Of a DNA stretch of 64,000 bases, positions 1-7,935 are shown one piece after another. Positions within the stretch are counted from its first letter, which is position 1; each line of letters starts with the position of its first letter. Below the pieces are notes generated by a model. The model had not been told where the DNA came from. It saw only the letters and a list, made by a program, of their open reading frames with translations, and ran no database searches. This stretch comes from Rhizobium sp. WYCCWR10014 (GTDB taxonomy: Bacteria > Pseudomonadota > Alphaproteobacteria > Rhizobiales > Rhizobiaceae): positions 124,001 to 188,000 of the forward strand of contig NZ_LXFU01000041.1 in the NCBI RefSeq assembly GCF_001657485.1. Reading direction: 5' to 3'. A program made the translations under genes and the position numbers.

Positions 1-10
1 GGCTCGATCC

Positions 11-373
11 TTACCCCGGGGCGTTCGGATTCCTTGCCAGCCAGATGAGGCCTATGACCAAAAGCAGGATCATCACGGCATGGGTGATGTAATCGAGCCT
101 GGTTTGCGGGCCGACGCGGACGGCGATGGTGAAGGCGCCAACAAGGGTGCCGAGGAGGGCAAAAGACTGGGCCGAGATCGCAGCCATTCGGCTCCACGGT
201 CGGTCAAGGCTGAGCGAGATCAGGCCGAGGAGAAGGATGGCTGATATCACCGCTTCGGCAATCATCGCCTGCCGGTGTTCGTGGCCTTCGAGGACGAGCC
301 CGGCATGGGTGAGCGAGGCAGTGGCATAAAGACAGGTTTCGACCACGAAGAGGATCGCGATAGCTGGACGCAT
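11..373 (-). CDS. Small four-helix membrane protein of unknown function
   Basis: A 120-residue protein made almost entirely of four hydrophobic stretches (about residues 4-28, 36-56, 61-85 and 92-114), so an inner-membrane protein is expected. I do not recognise a named family and see no catalytic motif. The ATG at 373 is preceded by a GGGAG ribosome-binding site about 8 bases upstream, which supports the start. It is transcribed in the same direction as the NmrA-like gene that begins at 1329, with a gap of over 100 bases. A transport or stress role would be a guess. Confidence 0.7.
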   Translation of the reverse strand: MRPAIAILFVVETCLYATASLTHAGLVLEGHEHRQAMIAEAVISAILLLGLISLSLDRPWSRMAAISAQSFALLGTLVGAFTIAVRVGPQTRLDYITHAVMILLLVIGLIWLARNPNAPG

Positions 374-489
374 GGCATGGCTCCCTGGGGGATGTCGCCT
401 GGGGCGGCTGCAGCGGCGATTGCCGACTTCCTTTTATCATTGCATGGAGGGCAGACGGCGGACACCGCCGCCTGCGACTTTGTTTGCAA

Positions 490-1329
490 TTACGCCTTCA
501 ATGCCGCGGCATAATCTGCAGCGTAAGTCTTCAGCGAACGCGGCACCTTGCCCGTCAGCGTCTCGACATCGCCAGTCACGACGGCCGTCCAGCCTTGGCG
601 AACCGGATAGAAGATCGAAGCGAGGAAGCTCGCATAGTCGGCCGGTACGCCGGCGCCGGTGAGAATGCCAATGAAGGCGTCGTCCGTGATGGCGTTGTAA
701 GCGATCGGCTTGCCGATGACCGCGGAAAGGATGACGGCGGCTTCGGCGTAGGACAGGGCTTCCGGGCCGGTCAGATTGAACGCCTTGCCGTCGAAGGCCG
801 TGGAGGTGAGGGCCGCCACGGCGCTTGCCGCGATGTCTCGGGCGTCGATGAAGCTCGACTTGCCCTCGGCGGCCGGAAGCGCGATCTGGCCATGGTCGAT
901 GCCGGCCTTCCAGAAGGTGTGAAAATTGTCGGCGAACCAGTTCGGGCGCAGGATGACGTAAGGTGTGCCTGATGTTTCCAGGGCGATCTCGACCTGGCGA
1001 TAGGGAATGGAGTCGTCGGCGTCGACGCCGAAAACGCTCTGGAACACGACCTTTACCTTGCGGCTGGCGGCCGCTTCGATGATGGGCAGCAGCAGGCCCT
1101 TGGCATCGATATAACCGGAAGGCAGAAGCACATGGGCGCGGTCGACGCCCTCGAAGGCTGGGCCATGGGTTTCCGGCTTGCCATGGTCGAAGACGACGCC
1201 CTCGGCGCCCGCCACGGGCTTGCCCGTGCGGGACGCGGCCTTGACGGCCTCACCCTTGGCCAGAAGCCCATCCACGACATGCTTGCCGACGGTGCCCGTC
1301 GCGCCGAGAACGAGAATCTTGTTGCTCAT
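490..1329 (-). CDS. NmrA-like NAD(P)-binding oxidoreductase (atypical SDR)
   Basis: The 279-residue protein begins with a dinucleotide-binding loop, GATGTVGKHV, near residue 9. It continues with the features of atypical short-chain dehydrogenases of the NmrA/NAD(P)H-binding type, including the ILRPNWFADNF segment near residue 127. Such proteins bind NAD(P) and either reduce small substrates or sense redox state; the substrate cannot be read here. It is divergent from the HxlR regulator at 1461, with an inverted repeat in the shared promoter, so HxlR control is likely. A second, only distantly similar NmrA-like gene lies at 46418. Confidence 0.85.
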   Translation of the reverse strand: MSNKILVLGATGTVGKHVVDGLLAKGEAVKAASRTGKPVAGAEGVVFDHGKPETHGPAFEGVDRAHVLLPSGYIDAKGLLLPIIEAAASRKVKVVFQSVFGVDADDSIPYRQVEIALETSGTPYVILRPNWFADNFHTFWKAGIDHGQIALPAAEGKSSFIDARDIAASAVAALTSTAFDGKAFNLTGPEALSYAEAAVILSAVIGKPIAYNAITDDAFIGILTGAGVPADYASFLASIFYPVRQGWTAVVTGDVETLTGKVPRSLKTYAADYAAALKA

Positions 1330-1344
1330 GTCACTCTCCTTGGT

Positions 1345-1381
1345 ATCTATTGGAAACTATCTTACTATTGGATAGATACAG
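1345..1381. promoter_or_regulatory. Inverted-repeat operator candidate between NmrA-like gene and HxlR gene
   Basis: The divergent spacer contains GTATCTAT at 1345-1352 and its exact reverse complement ATAGATAC at 1374-1381. Between them CTATTGGA occurs twice as a direct repeat 16 bases apart. HxlR proteins usually bind palindromes in the promoter they share with a neighbouring enzyme gene. Binding here is inferred from position and symmetry only. Confidence 0.5.
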
Positions 1382-1460
1382 GGAAATTCGGATTGGAAAA
1401 GAGAGCACTTTTTTGTCACCTGGTTTCCTCCGGGAAACCGCTTCGGGAAGGGAAAAGCAG

Positions 1461-1838
1461 ATGACGGCGATGCAACAGGCCTACAACGTCTATGAGGACC
1501 GCTGCCCGACGCGGCTGGTGCTGGACCGGCTGGCGGACAAATGGGCGCTGCTCATTCTCGACCGGCTGGAAGGCGGGCCGGTGCGTTTCAATCACATCCG
1601 CCGCGATATCAAAGGCATATCGCAGAAGGTTCTGGCCCAGACGCTGCGGAAGCTGGAGCGCAACGGGCTGATTTCTCGCACGATCTTTCCGACCGTGCCG
1701 GTGACCGTCGAATATGCGCTGACGCCGCTGGGGCACACCCTGACGGATACCGTTTCCGCTCTTGCCCACTGGGCCGAGAAAAATATGGATGCTATTTTTG
1801 CGGCACAACGTGCCTATGACGAAACCCACCCCGTTTGA
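1461..1838 (+). CDS. HxlR-family winged-helix transcriptional regulator
   Basis: A 125-residue protein with the HxlR signature: CPTRLVLDRLADKWALLIL near the N-terminus, RFNHIRRDIKGISQKVL in the winged helix and a TPLGHTL segment further on. The cysteine near the start is at the position typical of redox- or electrophile-sensing members such as QorR, HypR and YodB. The frame is open further upstream, but ATG 1461 has a purine-rich GGGAAGGGAAAA stretch just before it and gives the usual family length. It probably controls the divergent NmrA-like reductase gene. Confidence 0.88.
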   Translation: MTAMQQAYNVYEDRCPTRLVLDRLADKWALLILDRLEGGPVRFNHIRRDIKGISQKVLAQTLRKLERNGLISRTIFPTVPVTVEYALTPLGHTLTDTVSALAHWAEKNMDAIFAAQRAYDETHPV

Positions 1839-1916
1839 TAGTTCGGGGAGGCCGCGACGGCGATCTATACTGTGCGCCGCTCCAGAGGATCTGGGCCGAA
1901 GGCGCCGTCGAGAGGA

Positions 1917-2728
1917 TCACTCGACCTGGATATGAATATGGTCGTCGTGGCGGGCGGCGCGGCAGCCTTGAAAACGGACATGGCTGTCGGTAATGCCGAG
2001 TGCGTTCTTGAGATGCGGCTCGATGAAGATCTTCTGCAGGCCGAACTTCGCAACGCCTTCGCTCGTTAGCCAGCCGATCGCGGCCGATGTGCGCTGCTCC
2101 CCGATCCGATAGGCCGGAAACAGAGGCTGTAGCGCATCGAAGTTCCAGCGGGTGGTGAGCCAGTCGTTGCGCCCTTCGCATGGCAGTTCGTCTCCGGGGC
2201 GGGTTGCTCGAAGGCGAAATAGCCGATCGGGGAGCGGGTGCCGCCATTCAAGAAGGCGCCGTCCAGATCCTTGTAATAATAGGCGAAGTCGAGCTTTTTC
2301 CCGTCGGCATGCGACAGATGCGGCAGCAGCGGAAAGCCTCTCACGAAGGGGAAATTCGCATCCAGCGCGACCGTGACGGTTCCGGGGAATTCCCTGTCCA
2401 TGTGGGCGGCAAGCGCCTTTGCCAGATCGCGTACCTCGGGTGTGACGTAGTTGCGGTTCAGCAGGCAATAGATCGGGGAGCGGACCACGAGCCGATCCGC
2501 GGCCTCGGCGACGCAGGAGAGGGGAACTCGCCCGAAGATTGGCGCAGCGAGGCTCGCGGCAAAGGTGGCGCCGGCATAGCAAAGCAGGAAGATCGCAAGC
2601 TTTGCCAGAAACCGCCGTAAGCCCGAGGCGCGTGAGGCGGCCAGCGCCGCGAGATAGGCGATGCCGCCGATCTGCGTCAGCAGCGTCAGGATGAGAACGA
2701 TCAGGGCGTGGAAAGCAAAACGGAACAC
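1917..2728 (-). pseudogene. Membrane-anchored LAS-type (MepA-like) metallopeptidase, frameshifted
   Basis: The 5' part (start 2728) encodes two hydrophobic segments and then a soluble domain containing SHADGKKLDFAYYY. The reading then passes into the next frame, which continues as EGRNDWLTTRWNF and ends in DDHIHIQVE. The H-x6-D and HxH pattern matches the zinc ligands of LAS peptidases (MepA, VanX and lysostaphin types), so a cell-wall peptidase is likely. The frames join if one base is restored in the four-G run at 2196-2199. As written, the product loses its catalytic HxH. This is either a real disruption or a homopolymer sequencing error. The family assignment rests on motifs alone. Confidence 0.65.
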
Positions 2729-2875
2729 GGAAGGGGCCTTGGGAACGTTGCCATTCCCATAGGCGAGGGGATGGTAGCGCGCAAGGCGGATGGCGGGGGA
2801 CCGCGCGGCTCATTTGCGTGTCCCTTGGAATGCTTTGAATTGACAGGATCAGTTATCTGACTAAAGTCAGATAAA

Positions 2876-3751
2876 ATGACCTACGATCCTGTCTCTCGTG
2901 TCCGACGCTTCAACCGTGCCGTTACCTCCGAAGTCGGCGCTCTCGATACCTCCTTCCTCGGACGCGGCCGTCCGCTGGGTGCTGCCCGCGTCCTCAATTC
3001 GATCGGCCGGGGGCAATCGGATGTTGCGGTGATCCGCGATTATCTCGGTCTCGACTCCGGCTTGATGAGCCGCCTGCTGCGCAGTCTGGAGGAGGAGGGT
3101 CTCATCGAGACGGTGCTGAACCCTCAGGACGCGCGTCGCCGCGTTGCCAGGCTGACGGAAACCGGCCGTTCCGAGTTTCAGGCTTATGAAGCGCTTTCCA
3201 ATGCGCAGGCGAAATCGTTTCTGGCGCGCCATCGCCGCCCGGACGAACTGCTGCGCGCCATGGATATCGTCGCTTCTTCGCTGAGGCGTGAGCAGATCGT
3301 GCTGGAGGAGAAAGACCCTCGGCACGAGGACGCCAGCTATTGTCTGAACGAATACTACGGCGAACTTGCGCGCCGCTTCGAGAAGGGTTTCGATGTATCG
3401 CTTTCTCGCGATCCCGACGCCAAGGATATGATCCGTCCGCACGGTGCGTTCCTGGTGGCCATGTCGGATGGCCTGCCGATCGGCTGTGTCGGGCTGAAGG
3501 GCAATGGCGGCGAGGTCGCGGAGATCAAAAGGCTCTGGGTCGCCCCATCCGCACGTGGCCTTGGGCTCGCAACGCGCCTTATGACGGCTTCCGAGAACAT
3601 CGCCCGCGAGCTATCCATCAAGCTCCTGCGTCTGGATACGCATAGTGCTCTGCCTGAGGCAACGCTGCTTTACCGTGGAACCGGATGGAGTGAGATCGAC
3701 CGTTTCAACGACGACCCATACCCGGACACGTTCTTTGAGAAACGCCTTTAA
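2876..3751 (+). CDS. MarR-type regulator fused to GNAT acetyltransferase
   Basis: A 291-residue two-domain protein. Residues 1 to about 140 form a MarR-like winged helix (DYLGLDSGLMSRLLRSLEEE, then the wing LNPQDARRRVARLTETG). The C-terminal half is a GNAT domain with the acetyl-CoA loop RLWVAPSARGLGLATRLM. This MarR-GNAT architecture occurs as single genes in many bacteria. The acetylated substrate is unknown and no target operon is adjacent. The ATG at 2876 lies close behind a TCTGACTAAAGTCAGA palindrome at 2857-2872, a plausible auto-operator. The gene is convergent with the aldo-keto reductase gene at 3986. Confidence 0.88.
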   Translation: MTYDPVSRVRRFNRAVTSEVGALDTSFLGRGRPLGAARVLNSIGRGQSDVAVIRDYLGLDSGLMSRLLRSLEEEGLIETVLNPQDARRRVARLTETGRSEFQAYEALSNAQAKSFLARHRRPDELLRAMDIVASSLRREQIVLEEKDPRHEDASYCLNEYYGELARRFEKGFDVSLSRDPDAKDMIRPHGAFLVAMSDGLPIGCVGLKGNGGEVAEIKRLWVAPSARGLGLATRLMTASENIARELSIKLLRLDTHSALPEATLLYRGTGWSEIDRFNDDPYPDTFFEKRL

Positions 3752-3836
3752 GCGAAGGTCGCTTTGTGTTGCCCGTGGTTTGGGCCTTCGGCAATTTGAA
3801 ACGGAACGGCAGTCGAATTCGCAGCAGATGTTTACC

Positions 3837-3873
3837 CTTCCTCCTTCCTGTGGCGAGCATAGGAAGGAGGAAG
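3837..3873. terminator. Perfect inverted repeat in convergent spacer
   Basis: CTTCCTCCTTCCT (3837-3849) is followed after an 11-base loop by its exact complement AGGAAGGAGGAAG (3861-3873). It lies between the convergent MarR-GNAT and aldo-keto reductase genes, so it may stop transcription from either side. It has no clear T-run. Confidence 0.5.
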
Positions 3874-3890
3874 GTGAGGCGCCGCCGTTG

Positions 3891-3978
3891 CCCGGCCCTT
3901 CGCATGGCTCAGGGCGTTCGGCCCTGCGATCGATTCACTGGATCGATCGCTCCTGCTTCGCAGGACCGGGCCTCACCC
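3891..3978. repeat. Palindromic intergenic repeat, family A copy 1
   Basis: This element of about 88 bases is nearly identical to 62815-62904. It contains two hairpins: GCGATCGAT with ATCGATCGC, and TCCTG-CTTCG-CAGGA. Both copies sit in spacers between convergent genes, which fits a mobile palindromic element or a bidirectional transcription-stop element. Confidence 0.75.
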
Positions 3979-3985
3979 CCGAGGA

Positions 3986-5017
3986 TCAGGCGGCGAAGCG
4001 CTCTGTTATCGGGCGGCGGCGCAGGTTCGGCTGTATCACCGCAGGCGGGTTATAGGCCGCCTCCAACGGGCCGGTGTCGGTGCCGGGCGGGACGATCGCG
4101 TCGATCCGGTCGAGGATTTCGTCCGTCAGGCTCACCCCGGCGCCGGCTAGCAGATCGTCGAAGTGCTCCATCGTGCGCGGACCGATGATTGCCGAGGTGA
4201 CGGCGGGATGGGCGATAGCGAAGGCCATCGCCATGTGCGCCAGCGAAAGACCTGCCTGCTGCGCGAGCGGGATGAGCCGTTCGACCGCGTCCAGCCGGCG
4301 CTCGTCGTTCATCTGCCTGGGGAAGCGTTTGGCGCGGGCGCTGTCGGGTTGCGGCGCGCCCTTGCGGTATTTGCCGGTGAGCATGCCCATTGCCAGCGGG
4401 CTCCACACCATCGCGCCCATTCCGTAACGCTCGCAGGCGGGCAGAACTTCGCGTTCGATACTGCGATTGAGGATCGAATAGGGCGGCTGCTCGGCGCGGA
4501 AACGTGCCAGCCCGCGGCGCTCGGAAACCCATTGCGCCTCGACGATTTCCGAGACGGGGAAGGTCGACGATCCCACGGCGCGCACCTTGCCCCCCCGCAT
4601 CAGGTCGGTGAGGGCCGACAGCGTCTCCTCGATATCGGTATCGGGTGCCGGCCGGTGGATCAGGTAGAGATCGATATGGTCGGTCTGCAGGCGGCGGAGC
4701 GAATCCTCGACCGCGCAGGTCAGCCAGCGGCGTGAATTGCCCTGCCGGTTCGGGTTGTCGCCCATCGGCAGATGTGCCTTGGTGGCGAGCACGATGTCGT
4801 CGCGCCGGCCCTTGAGCGCCTTGCCGACGATCTCCTCGGATTCGCCGCGGCTGTAGATATCGGCGGTGTCGATGAAGTTGATGCCGGCATCGAGAGCCTT
4901 GTGGATGATCCGGATCGAATCCTCGTGGTCGGGATTGCCGGCGGCGCCAAACATCATCGCGCCGAGGCAATAGGGGCTGACCTTGATGCCAGTTCTTCCA
5001 AGCGTGCGGTACTGCAT
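3986..5017 (-). CDS. Aldo/keto reductase
   Basis: A 343-residue AKR-fold protein with the family tetrad visible: Asp50 and Tyr55 in FIDTADIYSRGE, Lys80 in IVLATKAH and His121 in LYLIHRP. The NADPH-binding end is represented by the SAIIGPRTMEHF segment. It should reduce aldehydes or ketones with NADPH in the cytoplasm; the substrate is unknown. The family resembles the YajO/Tas-like group. It is divergent from a TetR gene across tandem palindromes, so repression by that TetR is likely. Another aldo-keto reductase gene lies at 57775. Confidence 0.9.
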   Translation of the reverse strand: MQYRTLGRTGIKVSPYCLGAMMFGAAGNPDHEDSIRIIHKALDAGINFIDTADIYSRGESEEIVGKALKGRRDDIVLATKAHLPMGDNPNRQGNSRRWLTCAVEDSLRRLQTDHIDLYLIHRPAPDTDIEETLSALTDLMRGGKVRAVGSSTFPVSEIVEAQWVSERRGLARFRAEQPPYSILNRSIEREVLPACERYGMGAMVWSPLAMGMLTGKYRKGAPQPDSARAKRFPRQMNDERRLDAVERLIPLAQQAGLSLAHMAMAFAIAHPAVTSAIIGPRTMEHFDDLLAGAGVSLTDEILDRIDAIVPPGTDTGPLEAAYNPPAVIQPNLRRRPITERFAA

Positions 5018-5094
5018 GGTCTGTTCCTTTTATTGGGGAGGCGGACTTCACGCGCATCGATGTGGCCAACACCGTCGCGCCATGTTACATAAGC

Positions 5095-5130
5095 GGAACC
5101 GCATTCCGTTTATATACGGAACGGTGTTCC
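5095..5130. promoter_or_regulatory. Tandem palindromic TetR operator candidate
   Basis: GGAACCGCATTCC (5095-5107) and GGAACGGTGTTCC (5118-5130) are two copies of a GGAAC-N3-GTTCC palindrome 23 bases apart; the second is perfect. TTCCGT and ACGGAA form a further inverted pair between them. They lie 18 to 53 bases before the TetR start and upstream of the divergent aldo-keto reductase gene, the usual place for a self-regulating TetR site. Confidence 0.65.
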
Positions 5131-5147
5131 GTTTTGCAAGTGAGTGA

Positions 5148-5768
5148 ATGATGAGCGACGAGAGAAAAGAGCAGGAGGACGGCCGGAGAGCTGGGGAAAG
5201 GGCGCATAGGCCCGTGCGCGCCGACGCCAAACGCAATCTCGACGGACTGCTTCAGGCGGCGATGGCGGTATTTGCGAGCTCTGGCGTCGACGCCCCAGTG
5301 CGCGAGATTGCAGAGAAGGCCGGCGTCGGCATCGGCACCGTCTATAGGCATTTTCCCGAGCGTTCCGATCTCATCGTTGCCGTCTTCCGCCGCGAAATCA
5401 ATGCCTGCGCCGAAGCCGCGCCGATCCTTGCCGCCGAACATGCGCCGGGCGAGGCGCTGGCCAGATGGATGCAGCGGTTCGTGGATTTCATCGCGGCCAA
5501 GCGCGGGCTTGCGGCGGCCCTGCACTCCGGCAACCCGGCCTTCGATCCCTTGCCCGCCTACTTCCAGCAGCGACTGCATCCCGCCCTTCGCTCGCTTCTC
5601 GACGCCGCTGCTGCCGCCGGCGAGGTGCGCACCGATATCGCCGCCGAGGATCTTCTGAATGCGGCTGCGAGCCTCAGCATGCAGGCCTACGCCCAAGGAC
5701 CCGAACATGCCCGGCGCATGGTTTCCCTGCTGGTCGACGGGCTGCGCTACGGCGCCGTACAGCGGTGA
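5148..5768 (+). CDS. TetR-family transcriptional regulator
   Basis: A 206-residue TetR protein. The N-terminal DNA-binding domain includes GVDAPVREIAEKAGVGIGTV followed by YRHFPERSDL, the classic helix-turn-helix. The rest is an alpha-helical ligand domain ending with LVDGLRYG, as in many rhizobial TetR regulators placed beside oxidoreductases. ATG codons at 5148 and 5151 are both possible. Likely repressor of its own gene and of the divergent aldo-keto reductase through the palindromes at 5095-5130. The ligand is unknown. Confidence 0.9.
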   Translation: MMSDERKEQEDGRRAGERAHRPVRADAKRNLDGLLQAAMAVFASSGVDAPVREIAEKAGVGIGTVYRHFPERSDLIVAVFRREINACAEAAPILAAEHAPGEALARWMQRFVDFIAAKRGLAAALHSGNPAFDPLPAYFQQRLHPALRSLLDAAAAAGEVRTDIAAEDLLNAAASLSMQAYAQGPEHARRMVSLLVDGLRYGAVQR

Positions 5769-5787
5769 AGCCCCGACAATGAAACGG

Positions 5788-5828
5788 GCCATTGCCCGGC
5801 CGGCACGCGTGCTCGGCCGGGCAATGGC
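5788..5828. terminator. Bidirectional stem-loop terminator
   Basis: GCCATTGCCCGGCCG (5788-5802) and its exact complement CGGCCGGGCAATGGC (5814-5828) flank a short loop. They sit in the 66-base spacer between the convergent TetR and methyltransferase genes. The stem is very stable, but no T-run follows. Confidence 0.6.
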
Positions 5829-5834
5829 ATGGCG

Positions 5835-6488
5835 TCAGGCCCGCATCGACAGCTCGATATCCTCTTCGAATGGGGTCGAGAGGTAGCCGGCTGCGGGCGA
5901 GCGTACGCGGGCGAGGTATTCCGGGCAGAGGTCGGCATTGTCGGCGACGATAAGGGCGCCCGGCCTCAGGCGGTCTTCCACCAGTTCCAGGATATCGCGA
6001 TAGAGCGCCTTGGCGCCATCGAGGAAGAGCAGGTCGATCGTTTCCGGGAGATCCGTGCTCAGGGTCTCAAGGGCATCGCCTTCGCGGATCTCGACGAGGT
6101 CGATGAGGCCGCCGGCCGTCAGGTTGGCGCGGGCGCGGACCAGCTTCGACGGCTCGAACTCGCTGGTGATCAGCCGGCCGCCGCCATTGTCGCGGAGCGC
6201 GGCTGCGAGATGCAGGGTCGAGATGCCGAAGGATGTGCCGAATTCGACAATCGTACGTGCGCGGCTGCTTCGCGCCAGCATGTAGAGCAGTGCGCCGGCC
6301 TCCTTGGAGACTGGAAGCCAGAGATCCTTCAGGCGCCCGTAAAGGTCGAGATATTCGGTCTTGCTGCCAATCAGGCGCATTCGCTCATCACCTGACAGGG
6401 CCGACATTGCCGGGCTCGTCGCCGTGGCGGCCTCTTCGAACAGGCCATTGAGCAGGGGCGCCAGCGGGGCGGTGGTCAGTGTCGTCAT
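5835..6488 (-). CDS. Class I SAM-dependent O-methyltransferase
   Basis: A 217-residue protein of the O-methyltransferase (caffeoyl-CoA type) family. Motif I is IVEFGTSFGISTLHL, and the acidic post-motif region includes IDLLFLDGAKALYRDIL with the aspartates used for metal and substrate binding. It should transfer methyl from SAM to a small hydroxylated substrate. The start at 6488 has an AGGAG ribosome site 8 bases upstream; longer versions of the frame run into the divergent promoter. Its neighbour at 6577 is a divergent TetR regulator, probably its repressor. Confidence 0.85.
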   Translation of the reverse strand: MTTLTTAPLAPLLNGLFEEAATATSPAMSALSGDERMRLIGSKTEYLDLYGRLKDLWLPVSKEAGALLYMLARSSRARTIVEFGTSFGISTLHLAAALRDNGGGRLITSEFEPSKLVRARANLTAGGLIDLVEIREGDALETLSTDLPETIDLLFLDGAKALYRDILELVEDRLRPGALIVADNADLCPEYLARVRSPAAGYLSTPFEEDIELSMRA

Positions 6489-6576
6489 GTCATATCTCCT
6501 TGGTGACAGCTTCTTGCGTGGAGCAAAAAATACGAGTAATTCGTCGCATCTGCTATTCGCATTGCGGAACGCTGTC

Positions 6577-7221
6577 ATGACCGATCGTCCAAGGGCCCGG
6601 ATTTCCTCGCGAAAACAGCCCAAGCAGGCCCGCTCAGCGGAGCTCGTGGCGGCGATCCTGGATGCGGCTGCTCAGGTTTTGGCGCGAGAAGGCGCCCAGC
6701 GTTTCACGACGGCGCGGGTGGCCGAAAGGGCGGGCGTCAGCATCGGATCGCTCTACCAGTATTTCCCCAACAAGGCGGCGATCCTCTTCCGGCTGCAGAG
6801 CGACGAATGGCGGCAGACGACGGACATGCTCGGCGGCATCCTCGCCGATGCGCAAAGGCCGCCGCTCGAAAGGCTCCGCCGCCTCGTCCATGCCTTCCTC
6901 CGCTCGGAGTGCGAGGAGGCGGCGATGCGCGTGGCGCTTCACGACGCAGCGCCTCTTTATCGCGATGCACCGGAGGCGCAGGCGGCGAGGGCATCGGGAG
7001 ACCGCATCGTCGAACTATTCATGCAGGAAGTGCTGCCTTCTGCGCCGGAGGCGACACGGGTGCTGGCCGGCGAGCTGATCACCACGACGCTCGGCACAGT
7101 GGGCAAGCAGTTCTCGGAGGCTCCTCGGAGCCTTGCCGAGATCGACGCCTATGCTGACGCCATGGCTGATATGTTTTGCGCCTACCTCGAATTGCTTGGG
7201 GCTGGCCGGGGCGGGGCATGA
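6577..7221 (+). CDS. TetR-family transcriptional regulator
   Basis: A 214-residue TetR protein. The basic leader (RKQPKQARS) precedes a helix-turn-helix, TTARVAERAGVSIGSLYQYF, followed by the usual PNKAAILF. The C-terminal domain resembles those of TetR proteins with a long helical ligand pocket. The upstream frame stays open but overlaps the divergent methyltransferase, so ATG 6577 is chosen. The 88-base divergent spacer contains ACGA-GTAAT-TCGT, a possible small palindromic site. The likely target is the methyltransferase gene at 5835-6488. Confidence 0.88.
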   Translation: MTDRPRARISSRKQPKQARSAELVAAILDAAAQVLAREGAQRFTTARVAERAGVSIGSLYQYFPNKAAILFRLQSDEWRQTTDMLGGILADAQRPPLERLRRLVHAFLRSECEEAAMRVALHDAAPLYRDAPEAQAARASGDRIVELFMQEVLPSAPEATRVLAGELITTTLGTVGKQFSEAPRSLAEIDAYADAMADMFCAYLELLGAGRGGA

Positions 7222-7387
7222 CGTTCCTGGCGACACATCCGCCTTGCCCTTTGAACCCCGTCAGGATGAGGCTCTCTTAGGCGCTGATGCTCCTCGGCGG
7301 TGACGCAACGGGGACGGCAAGGGAAAGCGCGGCATCCTCAACATCGGTCATTGGAGGACGCCTCGGCTTCGATGGATGGATGTCGGA

Positions 7388-7591
7388 TTAGCGGTCGTCC
7401 AACTGCTTCGACAGCTCGGAAAACAGTCTGTCACGGCCGGTGCTCATCTGAACGAGATCGACGGCGACGGTAATGGCGCGGTGTCCTTCGATGCTGTCGA
7501 TGTCGAGCTTCTTCTCGCAACACCACTGCCGAACGGCATCAGTGACGATGGTTATATCGTCGTCGTCGAGTGAAATGAGCGACAGGAGCAT
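7388..7591 (-). CDS. Small conserved-looking hypothetical protein
   Basis: A 67-residue soluble protein rich in acidic residues (LDDDD near the start) with a WCCEKK dicysteine. I do not recognise a named family, but its composition resembles small rhizobial orphan proteins. The frame can begin at a TTG (7606), but ATG 7591 has GGAG nine bases upstream and is preferred. Spacers of about 165 and 215 bases surround it, so it is probably transcribed alone. The function is unknown. Confidence 0.5.
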   Translation of the reverse strand: MLLSLISLDDDDITIVTDAVRQWCCEKKLDIDSIEGHRAITVAVDLVQMSTGRDRLFSELSKQLDDR

Positions 7592-7807
7592 CTTCGTACA
7601 CTCCAAGAAGCGTCAAGAACACGCATGGTCTCAAACGGTTTCGCCGCTGATCTAATCGTAGGCAATGCTAACTTACGCCCATTTCGCGACAACACCAGTG
7701 CTATTTTGACACACTTCTGTGACGGCCCGGTGCCGGCGATCCGGGCCTGCCGGTCGGGCATGGAGCCAACACAATCTCACGGCGCTCGGGCATCTGAGGA
7801 GCAGCAG

Positions 7808-7925
7808 ATGAGCGACGATGTCAGCGGAAATGGGGGGCTGCAGGTCAAGACCCATGGTATCATACTGAACAAAACGCTTCGAGGAATGCGTTCGCTTCTA
7901 CGGCGACGTTTTGGAACTGCCCGGC
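7808..7925 (+). pseudogene. 5' fragment of a glyoxalase/dioxygenase-fold gene
   Basis: From ATG 7808 the frame encodes MSDDVSGNG and then VKTHGIILN, which resembles the first strand of vicinal-oxygen-chelate (glyoxalase) proteins. After a one-base shift near 7871-7874 the next frame reads RFEECVRFYGDVLELP, the typical first helix and strand of that fold. Similarity ends about 10 bases before the stop of the RibD-like gene. Roughly the first 40 residues of a gene of about 130 codons remain. It is probably a truncated relic, one edge of an inserted or recombined segment. Confidence 0.6.
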
Positions 7926-7935
7926 GGGGACTCGT

